From: Chromatiales bacterium
GTDB lineage: Bacteria; Pseudomonadota; Gammaproteobacteria; Thiohalomonadales; Thiohalomonadaceae
DNA: 8,709 nt
Direction: 5' to 3'
Assembly: GCA_029864785.1 (NCBI GenBank)
Contig: JAOTST010000049.1
Span: 1 to 8,709, forward strand
Part shown: positions 1 through 6,942 of the stretch, in pieces
How the letters are laid out: each line of letters opens with the position of its first letter
Position numbering within the stretch: position 1 is the stretch's first letter
Notes under the pieces: generated by a model
The model's input: only the letters and a program-made list of their open reading frames with translations
The model's database searches: none
Told to the model about the DNA's origin: nothing
Made by a program: the position numbers and the translations under genes

Positions 1-221
1 GCATGCTCAGGATTTGGTGCGGTATTTTTATGGGGGGCGTTTCGACCTAAGGCGATATCAATGTATACAAATTCACAAAGGTTACGCAATCGCTCAAGCT
101 CGTCGATAGTGGTTATTGGAAATCCTTGAAAAAGGAACGGGGTACCAAGCCATGGACGATCTAGCTCAGCCACATACATTCCGATATCCAACTCTTCAAC
201 GGCTACTTTTTTTCGTTCCAT
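1..221 (-). CDS. DUF3391-domain protein, probable HD-GYP c-di-GMP phosphodiesterase (N-terminal part only)
   Basis: Seen: an open frame starts at an ATG at 221 and runs 73 codons to the left edge without a stop, so only the N-terminus is present. It is too near the edge to stand out by length. A GGAAAG ribosome binding site lies just upstream. The start reads MERKKVAVEELDIGMYVAEL, then DRPWLGTPFLFQGF (residues 21-34) and a segment ending in CEFVYID (49-55). Known: the pattern 'valine-rich start, L-x-x-GMYVAELDRPW, TPFLFQGF, C-x-(Y/F)VYID' is typical of DUF3391, which usually precedes an HD-GYP domain that hydrolyses cyclic di-GMP. Inferred: the catalytic HD-GYP part lies outside the window, so the enzymatic role is not directly seen. 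A candidate promoter lies in the 129-bp gap upstream, so it is probably transcribed apart from the YgjP-like gene. Confidence 0.82.
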   Translation of the reverse strand, partial: MERKKVAVEELDIGMYVAELDRPWLGTPFLFQGFPITTIDELERLRNLCEFVYIDIALGRNAPHKNTAPNPEH

Positions 222-240
222 CTTCTTTCCACTTTAAAAC

Positions 241-259
241 GGACTGTCATTCCCAGTCC
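241..259 (-). other. Short hairpin in the leader of the DUF3391/HD-GYP gene
   Basis: On the minus strand GGACTG (259-254) and CAGTCC (246-241) form a 6-bp stem with a 7-nt loop, followed by GTTTT. It lies about 20 nt before the ATG at 221. If transcription starts near 260, as the upstream -10 box suggests, the hairpin sits at the very 5' end of the mRNA. It could also act as a weak terminator for the YgjP-like gene upstream. The stem is short, so either role is tentative. Confidence 0.35.
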
Positions 260-266
260 CCATTTA

Positions 267-294
267 AGTATAGCCGGTAATCGGTGTCTGAACA
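267..294 (-). promoter_or_regulatory. Candidate sigma-70 promoter for the DUF3391/HD-GYP gene
   Basis: On the minus strand there is a TATACT -10 box (272-267, 5 of 6 to consensus), a 16-bp spacer, and a weak -35 box TGTTCA (294-289, 3 of 6). The predicted start is near 260, giving a leader of about 40 nt. The -10 is convincing, the -35 is poor. An inverted repeat (CATTAC 299-304, GTAATG 320-325) lies just upstream and might bind a regulator. Confidence 0.42.
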
Positions 295-350
295 TGCTCA
301 TTACCAGCGTTTTACATGCGTAATGGTTAGAATAATCGGTTCGAACAGGG

Positions 351-1133
351 TTATAGCGTGAGCAGGTAACCATGCTCTTTTAGCCATTTACGATGCGCTC
401 TATATTTGGGCATCTGGCGTTCCACCGTATCCCAAAATAGTGTGGAGTGATTCAGGTGAATTCGATGGCAGAGTTCGTGAACAGCGACATATTCAATGAC
501 CTGGGATGGGGCCATCATGATACGCCAGTTGAACTGGAGGCGACCATCGGCTCTACAACTACCCCAGCGTGACTTGAAGTGGCGTATTTCGATATCGCCA
601 TAATCAACGCCGATCTCTTTTGACAACTTGGACACAATCTCTGGGAGACGCTTTTCGGCACGTTGTTGATACCACTGACCCAGTGCCTCTTTAACGTTGT
701 CCTGACTCTTGTGGCTGTCCGGCAGAGCGATCATTAATTGGCCAGCCTTCAGTAGAGTCGTCTGTTTTTGCTCTGTCGATGAGCTGATATTAATGCGATA
801 CCTTCTTCCCAAATATCTAATTAGCTCACCGCTGACATATTGTTTGGGTAGAGCTTTAACTAGGGATGCCTGATATTCAAGTTGCTGGCTAATCCACTCT
901 GAACGTTTTTCTAAAAGTTTCTGAATACGATAAAGCGCAAGACGTTTAGGGGCGAATATTTTGATTTGATTGTTGCTGATACGAAAGGCGATGCTCTTTT
1001 TTCGGCGGGTTCTTATGAGCTTAATAGAGATGTTGGAATGTTCTGAAAGTTGCAGCTTGAATGATTGCGATGAGTCGCTGGAACCAATCTGGGTATGCGT
1101 GGAGAACAGCTTATTAAATAGGCGCTTTACCAT
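351..1133 (-). CDS. YgjP-type (DUF45) metal-dependent hydrolase, M48/SprT-like zincin
   Basis: A 260-residue protein with the YgjP/DUF45 fold signature. Seen: an SRWGSC motif at 188-193, FNWRIMMAP at 201-209, then the zinc-binding HELCH at 219-223 followed by H229 in the usual H-E-x-x-H-x(5)-H spacing, and the typical FW (233-234). Active-site residues H219, E220, H223 and H229 are all present, so it should be a competent zinc hydrolase. Known: the family is widespread in bacteria and physiologically poorly defined; a peptidase-like activity is assumed. There is no signal peptide, so it is probably cytoplasmic. Oddities: family members usually begin close to the segment at residue 26, so this one carries about 25 extra N-terminal residues, and no Shine-Dalgarno sequence precedes the ATG at 1133. 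The start is therefore uncertain. It follows ispB by 36 nt in the same direction and probably shares its transcript. Confidence 0.88.
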   Translation of the reverse strand: MVKRLFNKLFSTHTQIGSSDSSQSFKLQLSEHSNISIKLIRTRRKKSIAFRISNNQIKIFAPKRLALYRIQKLLEKRSEWISQQLEYQASLVKALPKQYVSGELIRYLGRRYRINISSSTEQKQTTLLKAGQLMIALPDSHKSQDNVKEALGQWYQQRAEKRLPEIVSKLSKEIGVDYGDIEIRHFKSRWGSCRADGRLQFNWRIMMAPSQVIEYVAVHELCHRIHLNHSTLFWDTVERQMPKYRAHRKWLKEHGYLLTL

Positions 1134-1169
1134 GTTAGGGAGCAGCCGCGATAAAATCTAAAATGGGAA

Positions 1170-2138
1170 TTAGAAGCTTCGTTCGACCGAAAAATGGGCC
1201 AGTCCAATAAGCGCCTCTTTGTAATCTGAATCGGGTAGGCAGTTGAGTGTTGCTATCGCCTTTTCAACCTCGCGATCGGCGGCCTTGAGGGTATATTCAA
1301 TCGCATCGCTCGCCTTGATTGCTTTTGATATGGCTGCGAGCTGTTCACCTCGACCATTGTTAATGGCATCTCGAACCAGTTCAGCTTGCTCCGGATTACC
1401 GTTATGAATGAGATAGATTAATGGCAGGGTTGGCTTCCCTTCGGCAAGGTCATCGCCTAAATTTTTACCGAGTTCGTCGGCATCGCCAGTGTAATCGAGT
1501 GCATCATCGATTAGTTGGAATGCAATACCAAGGTGGAGCCCGTAGGAGGCCATTGCCTTCTCAATTTCGCCATCTTGACCGGTCAGCACCGCACCGAGTT
1601 GAGCCGAAGACTCAAACAGTTTGGCTGTTTTGGAGCGAATCACCTCTAGATAACCCGCCTCATCCAGATCGGCGTTATGGATATTGAGTAGCTGCTGTAC
1701 CTCACCCTCTGCGATGGTGTTGGTCGCTTCGGCGAGAATTTCCATCACCCGCATGTTCTTAACGGTGACCATCATCTGGAAAGAGCGAGAGTAGAGAAAG
1801 TCACCGACTAGTACCGCAGCCTCGTTACCGAAGACATTATTGGCGGTCTCTTTGCCACGGCGTAGCTCAGAGCCATCGACCACATCATCGTGCAGCAGAG
1901 TCGCTGTATGGATAAACTCAATGACCGCCGCAAGCTCGTGATGGTCACGTCCTTTGTATCCTAGAGCATTGGCAATAAGTAGAATCAGCACTGGCCGCAG
2001 CCGTTTACCACCGCTACCGATGATGTAGTTGCTGATCTGGTTGATCAATACAATCTCTGAATGGAGGCGCTCACGGATCACCTTATCGACAGCATGGCGG
2101 TCATCTGAGATGAGATTGTAGATGGCTTCAATATTCAT
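1170..2138 (-). CDS. ispB: Octaprenyl (long-chain polyprenyl) diphosphate synthase
   Basis: A 322-residue trans-polyprenyl synthase that adds isopentenyl diphosphate units to farnesyl diphosphate, making the side chain of ubiquinone (and menaquinone if present); cytoplasmic. Seen: GGKRLRP at 43-49, the first aspartate-rich motif DDVVD at 84-88, EGEVQQL at 144-150, the second motif DDALD at 211-215, and GKPTLPL at 234-240. Chain length: the residues 5 and 4 before the first Asp are A79 and T80, both small. Short-chain synthases carry bulky aromatics there, so a long product is expected. Length and motif order match E. coli IspB; octaprenyl rather than nonaprenyl is inference. The ATG at 2138 has no strong ribosome binding site, but the reading frame fits the family's N-terminus. 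It is the first gene of a leftward unit with the YgjP-like gene and has a good candidate promoter upstream. Confidence 0.93.
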   Translation of the reverse strand: MNIEAIYNLISDDRHAVDKVIRERLHSEIVLINQISNYIIGSGGKRLRPVLILLIANALGYKGRDHHELAAVIEFIHTATLLHDDVVDGSELRRGKETANNVFGNEAAVLVGDFLYSRSFQMMVTVKNMRVMEILAEATNTIAEGEVQQLLNIHNADLDEAGYLEVIRSKTAKLFESSAQLGAVLTGQDGEIEKAMASYGLHLGIAFQLIDDALDYTGDADELGKNLGDDLAEGKPTLPLIYLIHNGNPEQAELVRDAINNGRGEQLAAISKAIKASDAIEYTLKAADREVEKAIATLNCLPDSDYKEALIGLAHFSVERSF

Positions 2139-2310
2139 ATTATTGCTGTCGTGACGATTATTGTTGTTTTAATTTGTGAATGGTTAGCAGTTATTATAAT
2201 GTGAATTGAGTGGCGGGTTAAGGTGATAATGAATTCATGCAAGAATTATTTTTAAAGGGCTATTTTTTGGAATATAGATATTTGCTTCAATTATGTCGGC
2301 GAGGGTGTCA
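2139..2310. other. Divergent intergenic region between ispB and the mpl operon
   Basis: This 172-bp AT-rich stretch separates two divergent units and holds no gene I can support. It contains the candidate ispB promoter, a TATAAT reading on the plus strand that overlaps the minus-strand -10, two direct TGTGAAT repeats 25 bp apart (2175-2181 and 2200-2206), and the 10-bp palindrome ATGAATTCAT (2229-2238). No riboswitch or terminator is evident. Confidence 0.7.
2193..2221 (-). promoter_or_regulatory. Candidate sigma-70 promoter of ispB
   Basis: The minus strand carries a -35 box TTAACC (2221-2216, 4 of 6 to consensus), exactly 17 bp of spacer, and a perfect TATAAT -10 box (2198-2193). Predicted transcription start is near 2186, about 48 nt before the ispB ATG. 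The same AT-rich core reads TATAAT on the plus strand (2195-2200), but the best plus-strand -35 there (TTGTGA, 2174-2179) has only a 15-bp spacer. Confidence 0.5.
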
Positions 2311-2814
2311 ATGAGCGCCCTCTTCAGGACATTCTTGATGATTGGTCTTTTGCGGTCATCTCCGCAGATAATTCCTGCGTCTCAGGTATTGTTAGTACTG
2401 ACTGTCATCACTCATTTCTTGATTGGATTAATGTTGGCGTCGCTTTCCATCTCTATCAGTGGAGCGGCCGCCTCCGCCTTTTTGGGTACCGCGGTTATGG
2501 TGGCTTTTGTCTACCTTATTTTACTCATGAAAGGGCAGCAGTCGCGTTTTGTGCAGACCGTTACAGCATTGGCAGGATGTGAGGCTCTCATTGGTTTAGT
2601 CGCCTTGCCGGTTACCTATCTGTTTCACACTAGCGGCGGAGAGTCGGGGCTAATTGCCATTTTTTCACTGCTTATATTTTCCTGGAATATTATGGTCGCT
2701 GCTCACATCTTTAAGCATGCCTTTACTCTGAGTTCTCAACAGGGGGTCTTTTATGCGGTGTTCTACATTTTTACTTCGCTGATTGTGGGTTCGATTTTGG
2801 GTGTGGCAGCATGA
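2311..2814 (+). CDS. Small five-helix inner-membrane protein, Yip1-like, coupled to mpl
   Basis: A 167-residue integral membrane protein of unknown function. Start: an ATG at 2293 is in frame, but the ATG at 2311 is preceded by GAGGG with 5-nt spacing, while the earlier one has no ribosome binding site, so 2311 is preferred. Seen: a short amphipathic N-terminus with a PQIIPAS segment (18-24), then five hydrophobic stretches at about 24-46, 52-73, 81-105, 111-135 and 144-166, with few charged residues and no signal peptide. The number and spacing of helices, and the N-terminal Pro-Gln motif, resemble Yip1-type bacterial membrane proteins; this is a pattern-based guess. Its stop overlaps the mpl start (ATGA), so the two are translationally coupled. 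That suggests, but does not show, a job linked to envelope or peptidoglycan recycling. Confidence 0.8.
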   Translation: MSALFRTFLMIGLLRSSPQIIPASQVLLVLTVITHFLIGLMLASLSISISGAAASAFLGTAVMVAFVYLILLMKGQQSRFVQTVTALAGCEALIGLVALPVTYLFHTSGGESGLIAIFSLLIFSWNIMVAAHIFKHAFTLSSQQGVFYAVFYIFTSLIVGSILGVAA

Positions 2815-4196
2815 AGATTCATATTCTCGGTATCTGTGGCACATTCATGGGCGGTGTTGCGCTGTTGGCACGTGAGCTTGGACATGAGGTGAGCGGACAG
2901 GATTTTGATACCTATCCCCCTATGAGTACTCAATTGCAAGAGCTGGGTGTAGCGCTGACCGACGGCTATGATCCGCAAGGTATCCCCGATGATGTTGATT
3001 TGGTTATCATTGGTAATGCCCTTTCAAGGGGAAATCCGGCGGTTGAGTATATTTTAAATCGACGTATTCGCTACTGTTCGGGCGCACAGTGGTTGAGTGA
3101 AAATATTCTTCAGGAACGCTGGGTGATCGCCGTTGCCGGAACCCATGGTAAGACCACGACAGCCTCAATGGTGGCCTCGATTTTGAAACGCTGCGGTATG
3201 GAACCAGGTTTTCTTATTGGCGGCATCGCCCATGATCTCGGAGCTTCGGCTGAGATAGGTGCGGCGCCATTTTTTGTGGTTGAAGCCGATGAGTATGACA
3301 CCGCCTTTTTCGACAAGCGTAGTAAATTTGTTCACTATCTGCCGCAGACTCTGGTTCTCAATAACCTGGAGTTTGATCATGCCGATATCTTTGATGACCT
3401 GAAGGCGATTCAACGGCAATTTCACCATCTGGTTCGAACGGTTCCCAGCAGGGGAAAGATTATCTATCCAGAGGCCGATTCTGCCATCCAGGAGGTAATA
3501 GAGATGGGCTGCTGGACACCCACCGAATTAATTGGTTCAGCCTCTGGTTGGCAGGCAGTGATTGATGAAAAACAGGGGAAGCTATGGTGCTCGTTTGATG
3601 TCCTTTTTAAGGGCGAATTGTTGGGACGAGTTGAGTGGGGGCTTTTGGGAGAGCACAACATTCATAACGGATTGGCTGCGATTGCAGCAGCACATCATGC
3701 TGGGTTGGCGATTAACGATATTATTGAAGCACTCTCCCAGTTTGAAGGTGTTAAACGGCGAATGGAGTTACGGGGAGTGGTTAATGGCGTCGAACTCTAT
3801 GATGATTTTGCCCACCATCCTACGGCGATCCATACCACGCTATCTGGGTTGCGCCGAAGAGGTGGGGATAAACAGCGGATATTGGCCATTATTGAGCCAC
3901 GCTCAAATACGATGAAGATGGGGATCCATCGAGGTCAACTGCTCGATTCGTGGCGAGATGCCGATCAGGTTTTTCTATTTGCCGATGATCATGATGGAGA
4001 GCTCGACTGGTTGAGGGACATGAAAAGTAGCGTTGATATTTTTGCCAGTTTGGAACAACTCATCGTATCGGTTATTGCGATTGTTGAAGCGGGCGACCAG
4101 ATCGTGGTGATGAGTAATGGTGGTTTTGGCGGCATTCATCAGAAACTACTCGAACGTCTTGAACGCCATTTTTTAGTGGGGAGAAGCGACTCATGA
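2811..4196 (+). CDS. mpl: UDP-N-acetylmuramate:L-Ala-gamma-D-Glu-meso-diaminopimelate ligase
   Basis: A 461-residue cytoplasmic Mur-family ligase. It attaches the tripeptide released from turned-over peptidoglycan directly to UDP-MurNAc, using ATP, and so recycles murein. Seen: an N-terminal Rossmann-like part starting MKIHILGICGTFMGG; the ATP-binding loop GTHGKTT at 110-116; EADEYD at 158-163; NNLEFDHADIF at 184-194; LGEHNIHN at 279-286; DDFAHHPTA at 331-339; EPRSNTMKMG at 362-371; and the C-terminal MSNGGFGGIHQKLL (434-447). The GICGTFMGG start, EADEYDTAFFDKRSKF region and NGGFGGIH end separate Mpl from MurC. Length is normal and no key motif is missing. It overlaps the membrane-protein gene before it and ubiX after it by 4 nt each. 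The presence of mpl implies a Gram-negative envelope with meso-diaminopimelate in its peptidoglycan. Confidence 0.95.
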   Translation: MKIHILGICGTFMGGVALLARELGHEVSGQDFDTYPPMSTQLQELGVALTDGYDPQGIPDDVDLVIIGNALSRGNPAVEYILNRRIRYCSGAQWLSENILQERWVIAVAGTHGKTTTASMVASILKRCGMEPGFLIGGIAHDLGASAEIGAAPFFVVEADEYDTAFFDKRSKFVHYLPQTLVLNNLEFDHADIFDDLKAIQRQFHHLVRTVPSRGKIIYPEADSAIQEVIEMGCWTPTELIGSASGWQAVIDEKQGKLWCSFDVLFKGELLGRVEWGLLGEHNIHNGLAAIAAAHHAGLAINDIIEALSQFEGVKRRMELRGVVNGVELYDDFAHHPTAIHTTLSGLRRRGGDKQRILAIIEPRSNTMKMGIHRGQLLDSWRDADQVFLFADDHDGELDWLRDMKSSVDIFASLEQLIVSVIAIVEAGDQIVVMSNGGFGGIHQKLLERLERHFLVGRSDS

Positions 4197-4813
4197 GTCA
4201 GAATAGGGGGATCTCTTTGGCAATAACTGGGGCATCCGGTGCTATCTATGGATTACGTCTTTTAGAGTTGCTCATAAAGAGTGGGGAGCATGTCTACCTG
4301 ATGATCTCCAAACCGGCACAGGTGGTCATTGCCACTGAGACCGATCTCAAACTACCCAGTGGCAACCGAGAGATAGAGCAGTTTCTTGGTGCGAAATATG
4401 GCGCCAGCGAAGGACAGCTGCAGCTCTTTGGAAAGGATCAGTGGTTTGCCCCGGTAGCTAGTGGATCTAATGCGCCACGAGCGATGGTGGTCTGCCCCTG
4501 TTCGACCAGCTCACTCTCATCAATCGCTACCGGTGCAAGCAACTCCCTGATGGAACGTGCTGCAGATGTGATGATTAAGGAGCGGCGTCAATTGATTTTG
4601 GTACCGCGCGAAACACCCTATTCGCCGATTCATTTAGAGCACATGCTCAAGCTCTCACAGATAGGTGTCACTATCCTTGCGGCAAGCCCCGGGTTTTACC
4701 AAAAGCCGACGTCAATTGATGATCTGGTCGATTTTGTGGTGGCGCGAATTCTCGACCACCTGGATATAGATCATGGTCTGATGAAGAGATGGGGTGCTTC
4801 AGAAGGGCAGTAA
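4193..4813 (+). CDS. ubiX: Flavin prenyltransferase UbiX
   Basis: A 206-residue enzyme that transfers a dimethylallyl group to FMN, giving the prenyl-FMN cofactor needed by UbiD-type decarboxylases in ubiquinone synthesis; cytoplasmic. Seen: the FMN-binding TGASGA at 12-17, E49 in ATETD, the CPCSTSSLSS loop at 101-110, the NSLMERAADV segment (117-126) with R122, VPRE at 137-140 (R139, E140), and PGFYQKP at 166-172 with Y169. From memory, E49, R122, R139, E140 and Y169 are the substrate-binding positions of Pseudomonas UbiX, and here they fall at the same residue numbers. Length is typical. The ATG overlaps the mpl stop (ATGA), with GGGGAG upstream as ribosome binding site. It is last in the operon, ahead of a strong terminator. 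The partner ubiD is not in the window. Confidence 0.95.
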   Translation: MSQNRGISLAITGASGAIYGLRLLELLIKSGEHVYLMISKPAQVVIATETDLKLPSGNREIEQFLGAKYGASEGQLQLFGKDQWFAPVASGSNAPRAMVVCPCSTSSLSSIATGASNSLMERAADVMIKERRQLILVPRETPYSPIHLEHMLKLSQIGVTILAASPGFYQKPTSIDDLVDFVVARILDHLDIDHGLMKRWGASEGQ

Positions 4814-4840
4814 TTTGATGTAGAGATACTCTGTGGAATA

Positions 4841-4880
4841 AAAAATCCCCATCCAGAATAAGCTCTGGATGGGGATTTTT
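4841..4880. terminator. Bidirectional intrinsic terminator between ubiX and the beta-barrel gene
   Basis: Two 17-nt arms (4841-4857 and 4864-4880) are perfect reverse complements around a 6-nt loop, ATAAGC. The core is the GC-rich ATCCCCATCCAGA. The stem is flanked by five A on the left and five T on the right, so it ends transcripts from both sides: the rightward mpl-ubiX operon and the leftward hemL/beta-barrel genes. It lies 27 nt after the ubiX stop and 22 nt from the end of the facing gene. Confidence 0.95.
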
Positions 4881-4902
4881 ATTTAGTAACTCTTCTTAGA
4901 AG

Positions 4903-5547
4903 CTAGAAGTGATAGGTCAACCCGACGGTAATCACAGGAAGCGCCTTAACAGAACTATTTCCGGCAATGTTTGACTCTAGAGTTGTGATTTGTGCCGCGG
5001 TTGCATCTGCTGCAGTGATAGCTACGCTTGGCGATGCATCGATTAACAGGCCAATATCCATATTAAAACCGATGGTGTCATTTTTCTGAGCAGCATTACC
5101 CCAACCAATACCTACATAAGGGCTTGCTTTAAATTTAACATCAGCAGACAGCGGTGATGTAAGGGTTATAGGTACGCCTAACCCAAAGTCGATAGTAGAA
5201 CCTGCTGCAGCCGAGAGACCGATAGAACCACCGTTGGTGACATAGCCTGCGGTGAGTCGGAGGTCACCTTGAAAGATCATCCAATCTGCAAACAGCCCCA
5301 TGGTGCTGGTTTTCATGGTAGCGGCATAGTCATTAGAATTAAGGGTAACATTGGCACTTTTACTTCCCTGCATGAATCCGCCACGTACGTTGACTGAAGG
5401 ATTTACTGAATAGGTGATATCGGCGCCAGCACCAAGCCCGAGGCCAACAAGACCGGCATTAACTGAAACACCAAGACCCTCTGCAGATGCTGCTGAAGTA
5501 CCTACAAGCAGTGCTGCGGCTAAGATTAAACTTTTTTTACTATCCAT
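4903..5547 (-). CDS. Outer-membrane beta-barrel protein of unassigned function
   Basis: A 214-residue exported protein. Start: the frame is open upstream to 5607, but the ATG at 5547 has TAGGAG 10 nt before it and begins a clean signal peptide, so the longer form is unlikely. Seen: MDSKK, a hydrophobic core (6-16) and an ASA cleavage site after residue 22; then Gly-rich alternating segments that look like beta strands, the conserved-looking PYVGIGWGN at 143-151, and a C-terminal strand ending in TYHF, with the final Phe recognised by the outer-membrane assembly machinery. There is no Cys. The pattern 'RLTAG..., APY(L/V)GIGWGN, ... GL(T/S)Y(H/R)F' is shared with a proteobacterial barrel family sometimes likened to CarO; substrate or role is unknown. 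It lies 75 nt downstream of hemL in the same direction. I found no good promoter of its own in that gap, though one is possible. A strong terminator follows. Confidence 0.82.
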   Translation of the reverse strand: MDSKKSLILAAALLVGTSAASAEGLGVSVNAGLVGLGLGAGADITYSVNPSVNVRGGFMQGSKSANVTLNSNDYAATMKTSTMGLFADWMIFQGDLRLTAGYVTNGGSIGLSAAAGSTIDFGLGVPITLTSPLSADVKFKASPYVGIGWGNAAQKNDTIGFNMDIGLLIDASPSVAITAADATAAQITTLESNIAGNSSVKALPVITVGLTYHF

Positions 5548-5622
5548 TACGAAAATGCTCCTATGAGATATATGAAATATTTGGTCTGTAACTTTTACTT
5601 GCGCCAACTGTAAACTATTTGG

Positions 5623-6906
5623 TTAAAGGGTCGCAAGAACCTTTCGAGCTGACGCGATCGTCGATTCCAGATCGGCATCAGTGTGAGCCTTTGATACAAA
5701 TCCGGCCTCAAATGCCGAAGGAGCTAGATAGACTCCTTCATCGAGCATGCCGTGGTAGAACTTTTTAAAACGTTCGGCATCACATGTGTTAACCACCTGT
5801 TGGAAATTGGTAATTTTATTTTCTTCGGTGAAGAAGAGTCCAAACATGCCGCCAACGGTATTGGCTGTCATAGGGATATTTTCCGCTTTGGCTGCATCGA
5901 GAATGCCGTTGACCAGCTTCTCGACCTTCATGGTGAGGTCGCCGTAGAAGTTATCTGCTGAGGCGATCTTTAGTGTAGCCAGTCCCGCCGCCATTGCCAC
6001 CGGGTTTCCAGAGAGGGTCCCCGCCTGATAGACCGGACCAAGTGGCGCGATGTGTCCCATAATTTCACGCTTGCCGCCAAAGGCCCCGACGGGCATACCG
6101 CCACCAACTACCTTACCGAGCGTGGTTAGGTCGGGTTTGATGCCGTAGTGTCCCTGTGCACCACCAAGGGCGACACGGAAGCCGGTCATCACCTCATCAA
6201 AGATCAGGACAGTACCGTACTCATCACAGATCTCACGCAAGCCTTCGTGGAAGCCGGGTACGGGTGGGATGCAGTTCATATTACCGGCAACCGGTTCAAC
6301 GATGATGCAGGCGATCTCATTACCGACCTCGGCAAAGGCCGCTTTGACCGATTCGATATCATTATAGGAGAGGGTGATGGTCAGCTCGGCGAGGGCAGCA
6401 GGAACTCCGGGCGAGGTGGGCACACCCAAGGTGAGTGCGCCAGAACCGGCCTTAACCAGTAGCGAGTCAGAGTGGCCGTGGTAGCAGCCCTCAAACTTGA
6501 CGATCTTGTCGCGGCCGGTATAGCCACGGGCGAGACGAATCGCGCTCATGGTCGCCTCAGTGCCGGAGCTGACCATGCGCACCATCTCCATCGAAGGAAC
6601 CAGTTGGCATAATAGATCGGCCATCTCGGTTTCGAGAATGGTGGGTGCGCCAAATGAGAGTCCATTTTCGGCTGTGGTCTGTACGGCCTTGATCACATCA
6701 GGATGAGCATGACCCGCGACCATCGGTCCCCATGAGGCGACATAGTCGATATATTTTTTGTCCGACTCATCCCAAACATAGGCACCCAACCCCTTCTTAA
6801 AGAAGACCGGGTCACCGCCTACGCCATTAAATGCACGCACGGGAGAATTGACCCCACCGGGGATATGTTTTTGGGCAGCTTCAAAAAGGGTGTGGTTGTC
6901 TGACAT
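5623..6906 (-). CDS. hemL: Glutamate-1-semialdehyde 2,1-aminomutase
   Basis: A 427-residue PLP enzyme that turns glutamate-1-semialdehyde into 5-aminolevulinate, the last step of the C5 route to haem and other tetrapyrroles; cytoplasmic. Seen: [13 protein letters not shown] at 14-26; [15 protein letters not shown] at 114-128 (PLP phosphate binding); [12 protein letters not shown] at 139-150; VEPVAGNMN at 203-211; [10 protein letters not shown] at 236-245 with the PLP-contacting Asp237; the catalytic Schiff-base lysine K265 in [18 protein letters not shown]; and [10 protein letters not shown] at 293-302. Length and lysine position match E. coli HemL. The ATG at 6906 has AGGA 6 nt upstream. It lies 36 nt after thiE in the same direction; the thiD-thiE-hemL order is known from Pseudomonas. 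It implies aminolevulinate is made from glutamyl-tRNA here, not from glycine. Confidence 0.97.
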   Translation of the reverse strand: MSDNHTLFEAAQKHIPGGVNSPVRAFNGVGGDPVFFKKGLGAYVWDESDKKYIDYVASWGPMVAGHAHPDVIKAVQTTAENGLSFGAPTILETEMADLLCQLVPSMEMVRMVSSGTEATMSAIRLARGYTGRDKIVKFEGCYHGHSDSLLVKAGSGALTLGVPTSPGVPAALAELTITLSYNDIESVKAAFAEVGNEIACIIVEPVAGNMNCIPPVPGFHEGLREICDEYGTVLIFDEVMTGFRVALGGAQGHYGIKPDLTTLGKVVGGGMPVGAFGGKREIMGHIAPLGPVYQAGTLSGNPVAMAAGLATLKIASADNFYGDLTMKVEKLVNGILDAAKAENIPMTANTVGGMFGLFFTEENKITNFQQVVNTCDAERFKKFYHGMLDEGVYLAPSAFEAGFVSKAHTDADLESTIASARKVLATL

Positions 6907-6942
6907 CTCTAATCCTAAAATTTGGTTGAATATAAAAACGGG

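Noticed and set aside
2229..2247. Palindrome ATGAATTCAT and a nearby AATTC/GAATT stem followed by T residues
   Set aside because: The stem is only 5 bp and AT-rich, too weak for a terminator, and such palindromes arise easily in AT-rich spacers.
2293..2310. Earlier ATG of the membrane-protein gene at 2293
   Set aside because: No ribosome binding site precedes it, while GAGGG lies at the right distance before the ATG at 2311.
3562..3915. 117-codon open frame in another frame inside mpl
   Set aside because: It overlaps conserved Mpl motifs in the correct frame, so it is a by-product of the coding sequence.
5548..5607. Longer N-terminus of the beta-barrel protein, starting at 5607
   Set aside because: It would place 20 residues before a clean signal peptide, and the ATG at 5547 has its own TAGGAG site.
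6148..6462. 104-codon open frame on the plus strand opposite hemL
   Set aside because: It is antisense to conserved hemL motifs, with no ribosome binding site or recognisable domain.
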